A DNA stretch of 64,000 bases from assembly GCF_008041935.1 (NCBI RefSeq), contig NZ_VKAC01000004.1, forward strand, positions 310,001 to 374,000. The letters are read 5' to 3'. The DNA is from Quadrisphaera setariae. Its GTDB lineage: Bacteria; Actinomycetota; Actinomycetes; Actinomycetales; Quadrisphaeraceae. This document shows, in pieces, positions 23,640 to 32,095 of this stretch. The notes under the pieces are model-generated. The model was given only the letters and a program-made list of their open reading frames with translations, had not been told where the DNA came from and did not search any database. Positions within the stretch are counted from its first letter, which is position 1, and every line of letters starts with the position of its first letter. The position numbers were made by a program, and so were the translations under genes.

Positions 23640-24704
23640 TCAGGACGACGACGGGGCCCAGCCGAGCGCGGGCCCGAGCGAACCCGCGGTGTCGGTGAGG
23701 ATCTGCTCGTGGTCGGCGGCCTCGAAGGTGAACGGCAGGGCGAACACCGCCTCGTCGATGACGCGGAACCCGGCGTGGTCCCAGAGCCGCTCAGCGATCT
23801 CGGCGGAGCTGCCGACGAGGTCGCGGGCGAACAGCAGGCGCCCAGGACCCTGCGGCCTTGCCGTGCGGGCGTCCCGCGAGGCGGCGTACGCGCGGTAGCG
23901 CTCCACCTGGGCGGGGGTGGCGGAGTCGGTGGGGATCACGACCAGCCCCTGCGAGATCCGCCCCGCTCCTGCGCGCTCGCCCCAGCCGGCGCGGTAGGCA
24001 GCGACGTGCTCGGCCTGGACGGAGCCGAAGTCCCAGGCGTGGTCCTCCTCGGGCGCAGCGCCCGGGCGCTGGCCGACGCCGTCCTCGGCCCTCACCACCG
24101 AGGAGAGCAGCAGGTTCAGCCCCTGCTGCCCGGCCCAGTGCGCGGAGGAGGTGCTGCCGACACCGCACCACGTGCGCGCCGCCAGCCCGGGCGAGTGCGG
24201 CTGCACCCGCTCGGAGAACACCTCGGTGCCCAGCGCGGCGCGGGTGCCGGCGGGTTCGCCGCGCAGCAGCGCGAGCAGGCGCTCGCCGCGGCGGTGGGTG
24301 AAGTCCTCGACGTCGGCGGTGTCGGGGTAGAGGGCGTCGCGCACGTCGTCGAACCGCATCGGGGTGCCGGTGGAGAACCCCGGGTTGAGACGACCGCCGG
24401 AGAGGACGTCGACCGTGGCCCAGTCCTCCGCGACGCGCAGCGGGTTCTCCCAGCCGAGCGGGGTGACCGCCGTCCCCAGCTCGATGCGGGTGGTGCGCTG
24501 CGTGGCGGCGGCGAGCACCGCGACGGGTGAGGAGATGCCGGGCTGGAGGTGGCGGTGGCGCAGCCACGCGGAGTCGAACCCGAGGCGCTCCCCGAGCTCG
24601 ATGACGCGGAGGACCTCCTCGTGGCCGGGGCCGGGGTCGTCTTCGGCGAAGGTCCCGATGGTGAGGAAGCCGAGCCGGCGCAGCGGCTCACCCTGGTGCG
24701 GCAC
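23640..24704 (-). CDS. LLM-class flavin-dependent oxidoreductase
   Basis: A ~354-residue luciferase-like TIM barrel: LGFLTIGTFAEDDP, LGERLGFDSAWLRHRHLQPG, TTRIELGTAVTPLGWENPLRVAEDWATVDVLSGGR and GFSTGTP are the family landmarks for binding reduced flavin. Relatives include alkanal monooxygenases and coenzyme F420-dependent enzymes; the F420 signature is not clear. The GTG at 24704 is preferred over 24713 because TAGCGT ends exactly 7 bases before it, as in other leaderless genes here. The last codons and stop coincide with one copy of the recurrent 12-mer. Confidence 0.9.
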   Translation of the reverse strand: MPHQGEPLRRLGFLTIGTFAEDDPGPGHEEVLRVIELGERLGFDSAWLRHRHLQPGISSPVAVLAAATQRTTRIELGTAVTPLGWENPLRVAEDWATVDVLSGGRLNPGFSTGTPMRFDDVRDALYPDTADVEDFTHRRGERLLALLRGEPAGTRAALGTEVFSERVQPHSPGLAARTWCGVGSTSSAHWAGQQGLNLLLSSVVRAEDGVGQRPGAAPEEDHAWDFGSVQAEHVAAYRAGWGERAGAGRISQGLVVIPTDSATPAQVERYRAYAASRDARTARPQGPGRLLFARDLVGSSAEIAERLWDHAGFRVIDEAVFALPFTFEAADHEQILTDTAGSLGPALGWAPSSS

Positions 24705-24711
24705 ACCCGTC

Positions 24712-24717
24712 ACGCTA
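24712..24717 (-). promoter_or_regulatory. -10 box TAGCGT of a leaderless promoter
   Basis: TAGCGT (minus strand) ends 7 bases before the oxidoreductase GTG. It is identical to the box preceding the phosphotransferase gene. Confidence 0.55.
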
Positions 24718-24725
24718 GCCGCGGC

Positions 24726-26213
24726 TCACAGCGCGGGGTAGGCGGGGAAGGTGCAGGCGGGTGCTGCTCCCGCGGACGGCGCTGCGGCAGCGCCGGGCAG
24801 GGGCGCTCCCCCGAACGTCGCGCCGGAGGCGGTGACGTGCGCGTGCGCGACCAGCACGTGGGGGGCGTCCACGGAGACGCCGGCCAGGGTCAGGTCGAGC
24901 GGGTGGTCGTCGTCGTAGCCGTCCAGGGTGGAGGTCGCCCCAGGGGGCGAGCGCACGGCCGTGAGGCCGTCCACGGTGATGCCGGTGAACCACGGCACAC
25001 GAGCGCCGCTCTCACTCGGACCGCTGGGGTCGTCGTAGCGCGGGTCGACGTCGATCGGGGCCGTCACCGCCGCCACGCAGACGTCGCGGTAGACGACGTC
25101 GTCGACCGCGCCACCGGCCTTCGGGTCGCTCTTGATGCGGATGCCGGCGCTGTCCGCGCTGGGCGTGCCGCTCGGGTCGGTGCCGCTGACGGTGTCGTCG
25201 GTGACGAGCACGTCGCTGACACCCGCCGTCGTCTCCGAGCCGATGGAGATGCCGTGCGTGCCGTAGAAGTGGTCGTTGCTGACGGTGGTGTGCGACGACG
25301 GCGCGGAGCCGCCCTTGATGGCGACGCCGTCGTCACCGTCGGCGATCCAGCTGTCGGTGATCGTGACGTCGGTGGCGCCGGCGGGGTCGATGCCGTCGGT
25401 GTTGCGGGCGGTGGCGGGCTCGTCGATGCGCACGCCCCAGGCGGTGAAGCCGTCGCCGCCCTCGTCGGAGACGTTGGAGCCGGGGGCGTCGACGAGGTCG
25501 ACGTCGTGCAGGACGACGTCGTCGGAGTGCTCCGACTCCACCAGCCGCGGCACCTGCTGCTGCCCTCCGCTGCCCTTCGCGGCGGTGGCGAGCTGCCACC
25601 AGCTGGTGGTGGTCCCGAGCACGGGCAGGTCGCCCCGGCCGTCGACCCGCCCCCGGGTCCCGTCGGCGGCGCGGGTCGACTCGAGCCCGTCGTCCCCGCC
25701 CCTGAGGGCGATGAACGGCCGGCACCCGCTGCTGCCGCCGCTGCGGGCGACGGTGCCGCAGGTCGGCTGGCCGGGTGCCTGGTAGTCGGCGGCGTCGCGG
25801 GAGGCGTAGAGGGTGGTGGCCGGGTCGAGCAGCAGCACCTCCCCGCGGTGCACGGTCAGCGGCCCGGACAGGAAGCTCGACGAGCCGTGCTGACCGGCCC
25901 CGGCGACCAGCCGCACCGCGACGACGGCACCGCCCTCCTGCGCGCACCGGTCCAGCGCCTGCTGGATGCGTGCGGTGTCGGGCGGGGCGGCCTCGTCGGC
26001 GGCGCTCGCCGTGCGCCCGGTCATGACCACCTGCGCCGGGACGGTGGCGCACGTGGTGGTGGGGGCTGTGGGCTCGACCACGTGGCGGCGGTCCCCGGGG
26101 ACGCCGTCACCCGTCGTCGTGCTCGACCCGGTGGCCGTGCACCCCGTCAGCCCGAGCAGGACGACGACGGCAGCCGCTGCGAGGCCCGGGGCGCGCACAG
26201 CGCCGAGCCTCAC
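24726..26213 (-). CDS. GH28 polygalacturonase-like lipoprotein
   Basis: A 495-residue secreted lipoprotein. The signal peptide has lipobox LTGC (Cys25). The parallel beta-helix carries all four GH28 landmarks in order: NTDGID, DGDDGVAIKG (catalytic Asp pair), GTHGISIGSE (His) and RIKS. It probably hydrolyses galacturonan or rhamnogalacturonan outside the cell while anchored to the membrane. The GTG at 26213 overlaps the stop of the upstream EamA transporter gene (GTGA), hence coupled expression. Ala/Pro-rich residues near the C-terminus are not part of the helix. Substrate specificity is not certain, since exo- and endo-enzymes share these motifs. Confidence 0.9.
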   Translation of the reverse strand: MRLGAVRAPGLAAAAVVVLLGLTGCTATGSSTTTGDGVPGDRRHVVEPTAPTTTCATVPAQVVMTGRTASAADEAAPPDTARIQQALDRCAQEGGAVVAVRLVAGAGQHGSSSFLSGPLTVHRGEVLLLDPATTLYASRDAADYQAPGQPTCGTVARSGGSSGCRPFIALRGGDDGLESTRAADGTRGRVDGRGDLPVLGTTTSWWQLATAAKGSGGQQQVPRLVESEHSDDVVLHDVDLVDAPGSNVSDEGGDGFTAWGVRIDEPATARNTDGIDPAGATDVTITDSWIADGDDGVAIKGGSAPSSHTTVSNDHFYGTHGISIGSETTAGVSDVLVTDDTVSGTDPSGTPSADSAGIRIKSDPKAGGAVDDVVYRDVCVAAVTAPIDVDPRYDDPSGPSESGARVPWFTGITVDGLTAVRSPPGATSTLDGYDDDHPLDLTLAGVSVDAPHVLVAHAHVTASGATFGGAPLPGAAAAPSAGAAPACTFPAYPAL

Positions 26214-27211
26214 CGCACCGGCTCCGACTCCGCTGGACGGCACCTGCGCGGTGGGGGTGGAGCCGCACGCTGGAGAGCCCGTCGGCGCCGCCACCGGACC
26301 GCGGCCGCAGCGTTGGCGGCCGCCACGAGCAGCGCCCCGACCACCTCGTGCGAGGTGACCTCCTGGTGCAGCACCAGCGCTCCTGCCGCGAAGGCCCAGA
26401 CCGGGTTCGCGCTGGCGAGCGTGGAGAACAGGGAGGCCGGGAGCAGCCGCAGCGCACTGAGGTCGGCGGCGTACGGCACCGCGGAGGACAGCAGCCCGCA
26501 CACGACCGCCAGCGCCACCGCCTGCCACGGCGGGCCCGCCAGCAGGGTGACGACGAGCACGGGCAGCGACCAGGTCAGGGCCAGCACGGTGGTCGCCGCG
26601 GTGGCACCGCCCAGACCCGGCAGGCGAGGGCCCAGCGCGCGGTTGAGGAGGATGTAGCCGGCCCACATGGCCGCGGCCACCAGCGCCAGCGCGATGCCCG
26701 CGACGTCGCTGGAGGGGCCGGGGCGCACGAGGACCAGCACCCCCAGGGCTGCCAGCAGGGCTGCGAGCACGTCCACCGCCCGTCGGGAGGACCCCACGGC
26801 CACGGCGAGCGGTCCGAGGAACTCGAGGGTGACCGCCAGACCCAGGCCGATCCTGTCGATGGCGGCGAAGAGGGTGAGGTTCATGGTGCCCATGACCGCC
26901 GCCAGCGCCACCACGAGCAGCCAGGTGCGGCGGTCCACGCTCCGCCAGGCCGGGTGGGCCACGGCGTTCAGCGCGAGAGCCGCCACCACCTGGCGCACCG
27001 CGACGACCCCGGGCGCGCCCAGGGAGGTCATGGCGACGGCTCCGGCGCTGGCGCCGCCCTGGTTGGACAGCGAGGCGGCCAGGGCGAGGGCCACCCCTGC
27101 GGTGCGGTGCCCGGACGGGGTGCGCCCACCGGGGCGGCGGGAGGCCCTGCCGGCGAGGCGGGTACCGGCTGCGGGACGGGCGGGGCGGGTCACACGACCA
27201 TCCGAGGGCAT
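26210..27211 (-). CDS. EamA/DMT-family transporter (RhtA-like)
   Basis: A 333-residue protein with about ten membrane helices in two repeated EamA halves (RHTAGVALALAASL..., AGIALALVAAAMWAGYILLNRALG). The layout fits RhtA-like exporters of amino acids and related metabolites. The ATG at 27211 gives a 50-residue basic N-terminus before the first helix; a later start is possible. It diverges from a LysR gene across 50 bases and is translationally coupled to the GH28 lipoprotein gene downstream. The LysR protein is the likely regulator of both. Confidence 0.88.
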   Translation of the reverse strand: MPSDGRVTRPARPAAGTRLAGRASRRPGGRTPSGHRTAGVALALAASLSNQGGASAGAVAMTSLGAPGVVAVRQVVAALALNAVAHPAWRSVDRRTWLLVVALAAVMGTMNLTLFAAIDRIGLGLAVTLEFLGPLAVAVGSSRRAVDVLAALLAALGVLVLVRPGPSSDVAGIALALVAAAMWAGYILLNRALGPRLPGLGGATAATTVLALTWSLPVLVVTLLAGPPWQAVALAVVCGLLSSAVPYAADLSALRLLPASLFSTLASANPVWAFAAGALVLHQEVTSHEVVGALLVAAANAAAAVRWRRRRALQRAAPPPPRRCRPAESEPVR

Positions 27212-27249
27212 CACCGGCCATGCGGGAAATGCACCGCGCCATCGGGCCA

Positions 27250-27255
27250 TACGCT
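27250..27255 (+). promoter_or_regulatory. -10 box TACGCT of a leaderless promoter
   Basis: TACGCT ends 6 bases before the LysR ATG at 27262, within the 50-base divergent gap with the EamA gene. The gap is too short for separate LysR and RNA polymerase sites, so autoregulation is likely. Confidence 0.6.
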
Positions 27256-27261
27256 GCACGC

Positions 27262-28149
27262 ATGGCTGGAGCGCCGCACTCCGAGGAGGGGGCGACCTGG
27301 GAGCTGCGGCACCTGCGCTGCTTCCTCGCGGTGGTGGACGAGGGCACCTTCACCGACGCCGCCATCGCCCTGGGGACGTCGCAGGCAGCGGTGTCCCGCA
27401 CCGTCGCGGCGCTGGAGCAGGCGCTGGGCGCCCGGCTGCTGACGCGGCACCGGTCCGGTGCGCACCCCACGAGCTCGGGGCAGGACCTCATCGCGCCGGC
27501 CCGCCGGCTGCTCACCGACGCCCAGCGGCTGCAGCAGGCCGTCGCCTCCCGGGGCAGCACCCTCCGCCTGGGCTACGCCTGGGCCGCGCTGGGAGAGCAC
27601 ACCACCCCGCTGCTGCGCGGCTGGGCCCGGGCGCACCCCGACGTGGAGCTGCAGCTGGTGCGCCACCACTCGCCCACCGGTGGCCTGGCCGAGGGGCTGT
27701 GCGACGCGGCGGTGGTCCGCACGGCGGTCGACGAGCGCCGCCACGCCTCGGTGGTGGTGGGACTGGAGCGCCGTCTGGTCGCCTTCGCCGCGGACGACCC
27801 GGTGTGGGCGCGGCGCCGTTCGCTGCGGATGGCCGAGGTCGCCCAGCGCACCGTGCTGGTCGACGAGCGCGCCGGGACCACCACGCCGGACCTGTGGCCG
27901 CCGGGACAGGGCCCTGCGAGCACCGCGCCCACCGCTGACGTGGAGCAGTGGCTCGACGACATCGCCGCGGGTCGCGGGGTGGGCACCACCGCGCAGGCCA
28001 CCGCGGTGCACAACCCCCGGCCCGGTGTGCTGTACCGGCCCCTCAGCGACGGGCCCCCGATCACGGTCCGGCTGGTCTGGGACCGTGAGGACCCGCCGCC
28101 GGCCCTGCGGGCGCTCGTCGAGGCGGTCTCGGCGCTCTACGCCCGCTGA
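27262..28149 (+). CDS. LysR-family transcriptional regulator
   Basis: A 295-residue regulator. HTH at about residues 13-72 (WELRHLRCFLAVVDEGTFTDA, TSQAAVSRTVAALEQ) and a substrate-binding-like effector domain after about residue 90. The effector is not deducible. It starts 51 bases from the divergent EamA transporter gene, the normal arrangement for a LysR regulator and its target. The 3' end overlaps the end of the convergent LysR gene by 13 bases. Confidence 0.92.
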   Translation: MAGAPHSEEGATWELRHLRCFLAVVDEGTFTDAAIALGTSQAAVSRTVAALEQALGARLLTRHRSGAHPTSSGQDLIAPARRLLTDAQRLQQAVASRGSTLRLGYAWAALGEHTTPLLRGWARAHPDVELQLVRHHSPTGGLAEGLCDAAVVRTAVDERRHASVVVGLERRLVAFAADDPVWARRRSLRMAEVAQRTVLVDERAGTTTPDLWPPGQGPASTAPTADVEQWLDDIAAGRGVGTTAQATAVHNPRPGVLYRPLSDGPPITVRLVWDREDPPPALRALVEAVSALYAR

Positions 28150-29036
28150 GCGGTGGGGCGCAGGGCCGCGAGGAGGGGCTCGACGAGCCGGTGCTGCTCG
28201 CGGCCCGCGCCGGCCGCCGGACCGCTGAGCACGAGGCGGCGCCGCAGCTCGGGGACCAGCGGCAGCAGCCGCGCCCCGCTCGGCACCAGCGGCGCCGCCA
28301 GCTCGGGCACCACGGCGACGCCGTCACCGCGGGCCACCATCGCCATCAGCGCCAGCATGCCCGCGACCTCCGCGACGGGCCGGAACGGCAGGCCCGCCAC
28401 CCGGTGCAGGGCGCGCAGCTGCGCCTGGCAGCCGCCGCTGCCGGCGAGCAGCCGGTCGTCGGCGAGCTCCTCCAGCGACACCACGGTCCGTCCGCTCGAC
28501 GCGTGCCCGGCGGGCACCACGGCGCACAGCGGATCTCCCGGGAGCTCCACCGCGCCCGGGCCGAGGTCGCGCGGGCCCGGGTCGACGAGGACGGCCACGT
28601 CGGCGAGGCCGGCGTCGAGCCAGTCGGGCATCTCGGAGTCGTCGCCCTCGATCACCTCCACGGCGACGGCGGGCAGCGCCTGCCCCCACGTGCGCAGCAG
28701 CCGCGGCACCAGGCCGGCCCGCACCGACGTGACGACGGCGAGGCGCACGGCCCCGTGCGGGGCGCCGCGGTGCTCCGCGGCCGTCGCCGACAGCCCGGCC
28801 AGCGCGTCGAGGGCGGCGCGAGCGTGCGGGAGCAGCCTCTCGCCCAGCGGGGTCAGCGCGACGGGCCGGCCGGAGCCGCCGCGGTCGAGCACGGCGCCGC
28901 CGACCTCGGCCTCCAGGGCCTTGACCGCCCCGGACACCGCGGGCTGCGACACGCCGAGGGCGTCTGCAGCGGCGGAGAACGACCCGCTCCGCTCGACCTC
29001 GACGAGCGCTCGCAGCTGCACCAGGGTCAGGGCCAT
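28137..29036 (-). CDS. LysR-family transcriptional regulator
   Basis: A 299-residue LysR protein: HTH in LVQLRALVEVERSGSFSAAA and GVSQPAVSGAVKALEAEVGG, effector domain with VRLAVVTSVRAGLVPRLL and a C-terminal helix. It diverges from an EamA transporter gene across 69 bases, suggesting it controls that exporter. It resembles the CbbR/CysB-like group only in outline, so the ligand is unknown. It converges on, and overlaps by 13 bases, the preceding LysR gene. Confidence 0.92.
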   Translation of the reverse strand: MALTLVQLRALVEVERSGSFSAAADALGVSQPAVSGAVKALEAEVGGAVLDRGGSGRPVALTPLGERLLPHARAALDALAGLSATAAEHRGAPHGAVRLAVVTSVRAGLVPRLLRTWGQALPAVAVEVIEGDDSEMPDWLDAGLADVAVLVDPGPRDLGPGAVELPGDPLCAVVPAGHASSGRTVVSLEELADDRLLAGSGGCQAQLRALHRVAGLPFRPVAEVAGMLALMAMVARGDGVAVVPELAAPLVPSGARLLPLVPELRRRLVLSGPAAGAGREQHRLVEPLLAALRPTAQRA

Positions 29037-29105
29037 CAGAAGACCTTATGGCGCTTCGGTCGTGCTTCTTCGCCTCCGGGCCCCTCCTCCCCGAGACTCG
29101 GACGC

Positions 29106-30104
29106 GTGTCCGCACCACCCCGCACCCGCACGCCCCGCGCCCGGTCCCGCTCTCTCGGCACCGGACGCCCGCGCACCGGCGTCCTCGTCGTCTACGGTCT
29201 GCTCGCCCTCACCTGGGGCAGCAGCTTCCTGCTCATCAAGGTGGCGCTCGAGGGCTTCAGCGTGGGCGGGGTCGCCGTCGGGCGGATCGTGCTGGGGGCG
29301 GTGGCGCTCGTCGTCCTCATGACCGCGTCCCGGACCCGGTGGCCGCGGCAGCGGTGGCTGTGGGCGCACCTCGCGGTGGTCGGGGTGCTGCTGTGCCTGG
29401 CGCCGTTCCTGCTCTACTCCTGGGCGGGCACGCAGCTGCCGTCCGGGCTGTCGGCCATCCTCAACGCCAGCACGCCGATCTGGACGGCGCTGGCGGTGAC
29501 GGCGGCCGTCCGCAGCGAGCGGCTCACGCTCGGCCAGGTGGCGGGGGTGGCGCTCGGGGTGGTCGGCGTCGCCGTCGTCATGGGGGTGTGGCGGGTGCTC
29601 GGTGACGCCGTCGACGGAGGCTTCGCAGCCTCGGTGCCCGCGCAGCTCGCGTGCCTGGGGGCGACCGCCTGCTACGGCGCGGGCTTCGCCTGGATGCGGC
29701 GCTTCGTCACCGGGCGGCACGAGCACGGGCCGCTGGCGGTCGCCGCCGGGCAGGTGGGGGCGGCGGCGGTGCTCGGGCTGCTGCTGAGCCCGGTGCTCGT
29801 GCCGCATCTGGTCGCCGGTGGTGGCGCGCTCGGCAGCGTCGGCCTCGCGCCGGTGCTGGCGCTCGTGGCGCTCGGGGTGCTCGGCACCGGGCTGGCGTAC
29901 GCGTGGAACATGCGGGTGGTCGTGGAGTGGGGCTCGCTGGCGGCCTCGAGCGTCACGTACCTGACGCCGGTGGTGGGTGTGCTGGCCGGAGTGCTGGTGC
30001 TGGGCGAGCGGACCACCTGGAACGAGCCGGTGGGCGCGCTCGTGGTGGTGGTCAGCGTGCTGCTCGTCCAGAAGCGCTGGCCCCGGCCCTCCCCCACCCC
30101 CTGA
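29106..30104 (+). CDS. EamA/DMT-family transporter
   Basis: A 332-residue protein with about ten membrane helices in two EamA repeats (LLALTWGSSFLLIKVALEG, LGATACYGAGFAWMRRFV) and a GTG start. Family members export amino acids or other metabolites. Upstream of the GTG is GAGACT plus 7 bases, a possible weak -10 box of a leaderless transcript; no ribosome-binding site is visible. The divergent LysR gene is the probable regulator. A second, distantly related EamA gene with its own LysR partner lies 2 kb away. Confidence 0.9.
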   Translation: MSAPPRTRTPRARSRSLGTGRPRTGVLVVYGLLALTWGSSFLLIKVALEGFSVGGVAVGRIVLGAVALVVLMTASRTRWPRQRWLWAHLAVVGVLLCLAPFLLYSWAGTQLPSGLSAILNASTPIWTALAVTAAVRSERLTLGQVAGVALGVVGVAVVMGVWRVLGDAVDGGFAASVPAQLACLGATACYGAGFAWMRRFVTGRHEHGPLAVAAGQVGAAAVLGLLLSPVLVPHLVAGGGALGSVGLAPVLALVALGVLGTGLAYAWNMRVVVEWGSLAASSVTYLTPVVGVLAGVLVLGERTTWNEPVGALVVVVSVLLVQKRWPRPSPTP

Positions 30105-30119
30105 CCGCGGTGGTCGAGG

Positions 30120-31391
30120 TCAGAGGACGGAGCGCAGGGCGTCCAGGAGGCGGGTGACGTCGTCGTCGGAGGTGTACGGCGCGGTGCCCACGCGGATGCC
30201 CGGCCCGTCCAGCGCGCCCGCGCGCTGCAGCGCCCGGTACGGCTCCTCGGCGTAGAACCACCCGGCCGGCGCGAGCACCCGCTGCTCCGCGAGCGCGGCG
30301 GACACGGCGGCGGCGTCGCGGCCGGGGGTGGAGAAGTACAGCGTGGGCGTGCGGTCGGCGGCGCGGGAGTGGACGACGACGGCGCCGCGCTCGGCGAGCT
30401 CCGCCAGGCCCGCCTCGATGCGGGCGCGCAGCCGGTCCTCGTGGGCCTCCGCGGCGGCGCAGGAGGCGGCGAGGCGCTCGCGCCGCGACTCCTGCGCCGC
30501 TGGCGACGAGGGGACCAGCCCGGCCAGCACGTCCACGGCGGCGGTGACCCCGGCGAGCTGCTCGTAGGGCAGGGTGCCGAGCTCGAAGCGCTCCGGGACG
30601 GCGTCCGTGGACGGGACGAGCTTGTCGGGGCGGAGGGTCTCCAGCAGGGCCGGGTCGGCGGCGAGGACGCCGCAGTGCGGGCCGAGGAACTTGTACGGCG
30701 AGCACACCCAGACGTCAGCGCCGCTGGTCCGCAGCGACGGCAGCTCGTGGGCGGTGGCGTGCACGCCGTCCACCCACAGCAGCGCCCCGACGGCGTGGGC
30801 TGCGTCGGCGATGAGCCGCAGCGGCGGCCTGGTGCCGAGCAGGTTGGAGGCGCCGGTGACGGCGACCAGGCGGGTGCGGTCGCTGAGCAGCTCGCCCAGC
30901 TGGTCCACGCGCAGCTCGCCGGTCGCGGCGTCGACGTCGAGCCAGCGCACGACCGCGCCGGCGCGCTCGGCGGCCTGCACCCAGGGGCGGACGTTCGCGT
31001 CGTGGTCGAGGCGGGAGAGCACCACCTCGTCGCCGGGCTGCCACGTGCGGGCCAGCGCCCGGGAGAGGTCGTAGGTGAGGGCGGTGGCGGAGCGGCCGTG
31101 GACGACGCCGCGGGGGTCGGCGTCCAGGAGGTCCGCGGCCGCGGCGCGGAAGTCCGCCACGGCGTGCTCGGCGAGGCGCTGCGACGGGGAGGCGGCCCCG
31201 CGGTTGGACAGCGGCCCGGTGAGCGCCGCGGCGACGGCCTCGCCGACCTCCCGCGGGGTCTGCGTGCCGCCGGGGGCGTCGAACAGCGCCCAGCCACCAC
31301 CGCGGCCAGCCGGGTCGAGGGAGGGGAAGCGGGAGCGCAGGGCGTCGACGTCGAGCGCGGGGAGGCTGGCGGTCTGGCTGGCGGCGGTCAC
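30120..31391 (-). CDS. Cysteine desulfurase-like PLP enzyme (class V aminotransferase)
   Basis: A 423-residue protein of the SufS/CsdA-like subfamily. The PLP Lys lies in VCSPYKFLGPHCG, the cofactor Asp/His region in LWVDGVHATAH, and the phosphate contacts in GASNLLG. Members of this actinobacterial branch usually lack a defined SufU/SufE partner, and a persulfide Cys equivalent to the SufS catalytic loop is not obvious here. It may therefore be a generic class V enzyme rather than a true desulfurase. The GTG start is preceded by CAGGAT plus 6 bases. It stands alone, convergent with the EamA gene. Confidence 0.87.
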   Translation of the reverse strand: MTAASQTASLPALDVDALRSRFPSLDPAGRGGGWALFDAPGGTQTPREVGEAVAAALTGPLSNRGAASPSQRLAEHAVADFRAAAADLLDADPRGVVHGRSATALTYDLSRALARTWQPGDEVVLSRLDHDANVRPWVQAAERAGAVVRWLDVDAATGELRVDQLGELLSDRTRLVAVTGASNLLGTRPPLRLIADAAHAVGALLWVDGVHATAHELPSLRTSGADVWVCSPYKFLGPHCGVLAADPALLETLRPDKLVPSTDAVPERFELGTLPYEQLAGVTAAVDVLAGLVPSSPAAQESRRERLAASCAAAEAHEDRLRARIEAGLAELAERGAVVVHSRAADRTPTLYFSTPGRDAAAVSAALAEQRVLAPAGWFYAEEPYRALQRAGALDGPGIRVGTAPYTSDDDVTRLLDALRSVL

Positions 31392-31499
31392 CCGAGCATC
31401 CTGGCCCCAGCACGCACCGCCACCAGTGCCAGGTCCTGGCGCAGTGCCAGGTCACCGAGACCGGATCCGGCCTTCACAGCCTGACGCTGCGGCTCGGGG

Positions 31500-31934
31500 T
31501 CACCAGGGCCAGGGGGACGGCCAGCGGCGGCGCTCCTCGTCGGCGCGCTGCCAGCGCTGGTGGGCGACGTCCGCCTCCAGCCGGGCGTCCGCGAGGTCGC
31601 CCACCAGCTCGGGGTAGTCGCGGCTGCGGTACTCCAGCGTCAGCACGCGGTCCTCCGCGGCGCGCAGCGCGCGGTGGCAGCGGCGCTCCTCGTCCTCGGC
31701 GGCGCGCCGCAGCCGGTCGCTCTCGGTGCGGTGGGCCCGCTCGCGCGCGAGCCGCTCCTGCTCGTCGCGGCGGCGGCGCTCGTCGTCCTCCCGCTCCCTG
31801 CGGCGGCGCTGCTCGTCGTCCTGGCGCCGCTCGGCCTCCTCCAGCGCGCGCCGGCGGTGCTCCGCGTCGGTGCGGCGGCGCTCCTCCTCCCGGCGCAGCT
31901 GCTCGTCGCGGCGCCGGCGCTCGTCCCACGTCAT
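31500..31934 (-). CDS. Highly charged coiled-coil protein
   Basis: About 144 residues, dominated by Arg, Glu, Asp and Gln in a long uninterrupted helix (residues ~3-95: ERRRRDEQLRREEERRR and similar), then a less charged tail with ALRAAEDRVLTLEYRSRDYPELV. No family is recognised. Such strand-biased GAG/CGC-rich sequence can be a coding artefact, but the tail looks like a real helical domain. The ATG at 31934 follows a strong hairpin; an in-frame start at 32039 would add 35 residues. Confidence 0.55.
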   Translation of the reverse strand: MTWDERRRRDEQLRREEERRRTDAEHRRRALEEAERRQDDEQRRRREREDDERRRRDEQERLARERAHRTESDRLRRAAEDEERRCHRALRAAEDRVLTLEYRSRDYPELVGDLADARLEADVAHQRWQRADEERRRWPSPWPW

Positions 31935-31950
31935 CGTGATCGGCCCCCAG

Positions 31951-31979
31951 CCCGGTGGCCTCCCCAGGGGGCCACCGGG
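31951..31979. promoter_or_regulatory. Perfect 10-bp hairpin in a divergent gap
   Basis: Arms 31951-31960 and 31970-31979 are exact complements with a 9-base loop. It lies 16 bases upstream of the coiled-coil ATG and could hinder its translation or act as an operator. The rest of 31980-32082 shows nothing else clear. Confidence 0.45.
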
Positions 31980-32082
31980 TCGCAGCGTGCCACTGCGCAC
32001 CTGCCCATGACGAGTCGAGCGCCTGCACAACTCCTCCACACGTCCGGTACAGGACCTCCGCCACCGCGTGCGCCGGCGTCCC

Positions 32083-32088
32083 TAGCCT
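32083..32088 (+). promoter_or_regulatory. -10 box TAGCCT of a leaderless promoter
   Basis: TAGCCT ends 7 bases before the response-regulator GTG at 32096. No ribosome-binding site is present. Confidence 0.6.
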
Positions 32089-32095
32089 TCGGGGC

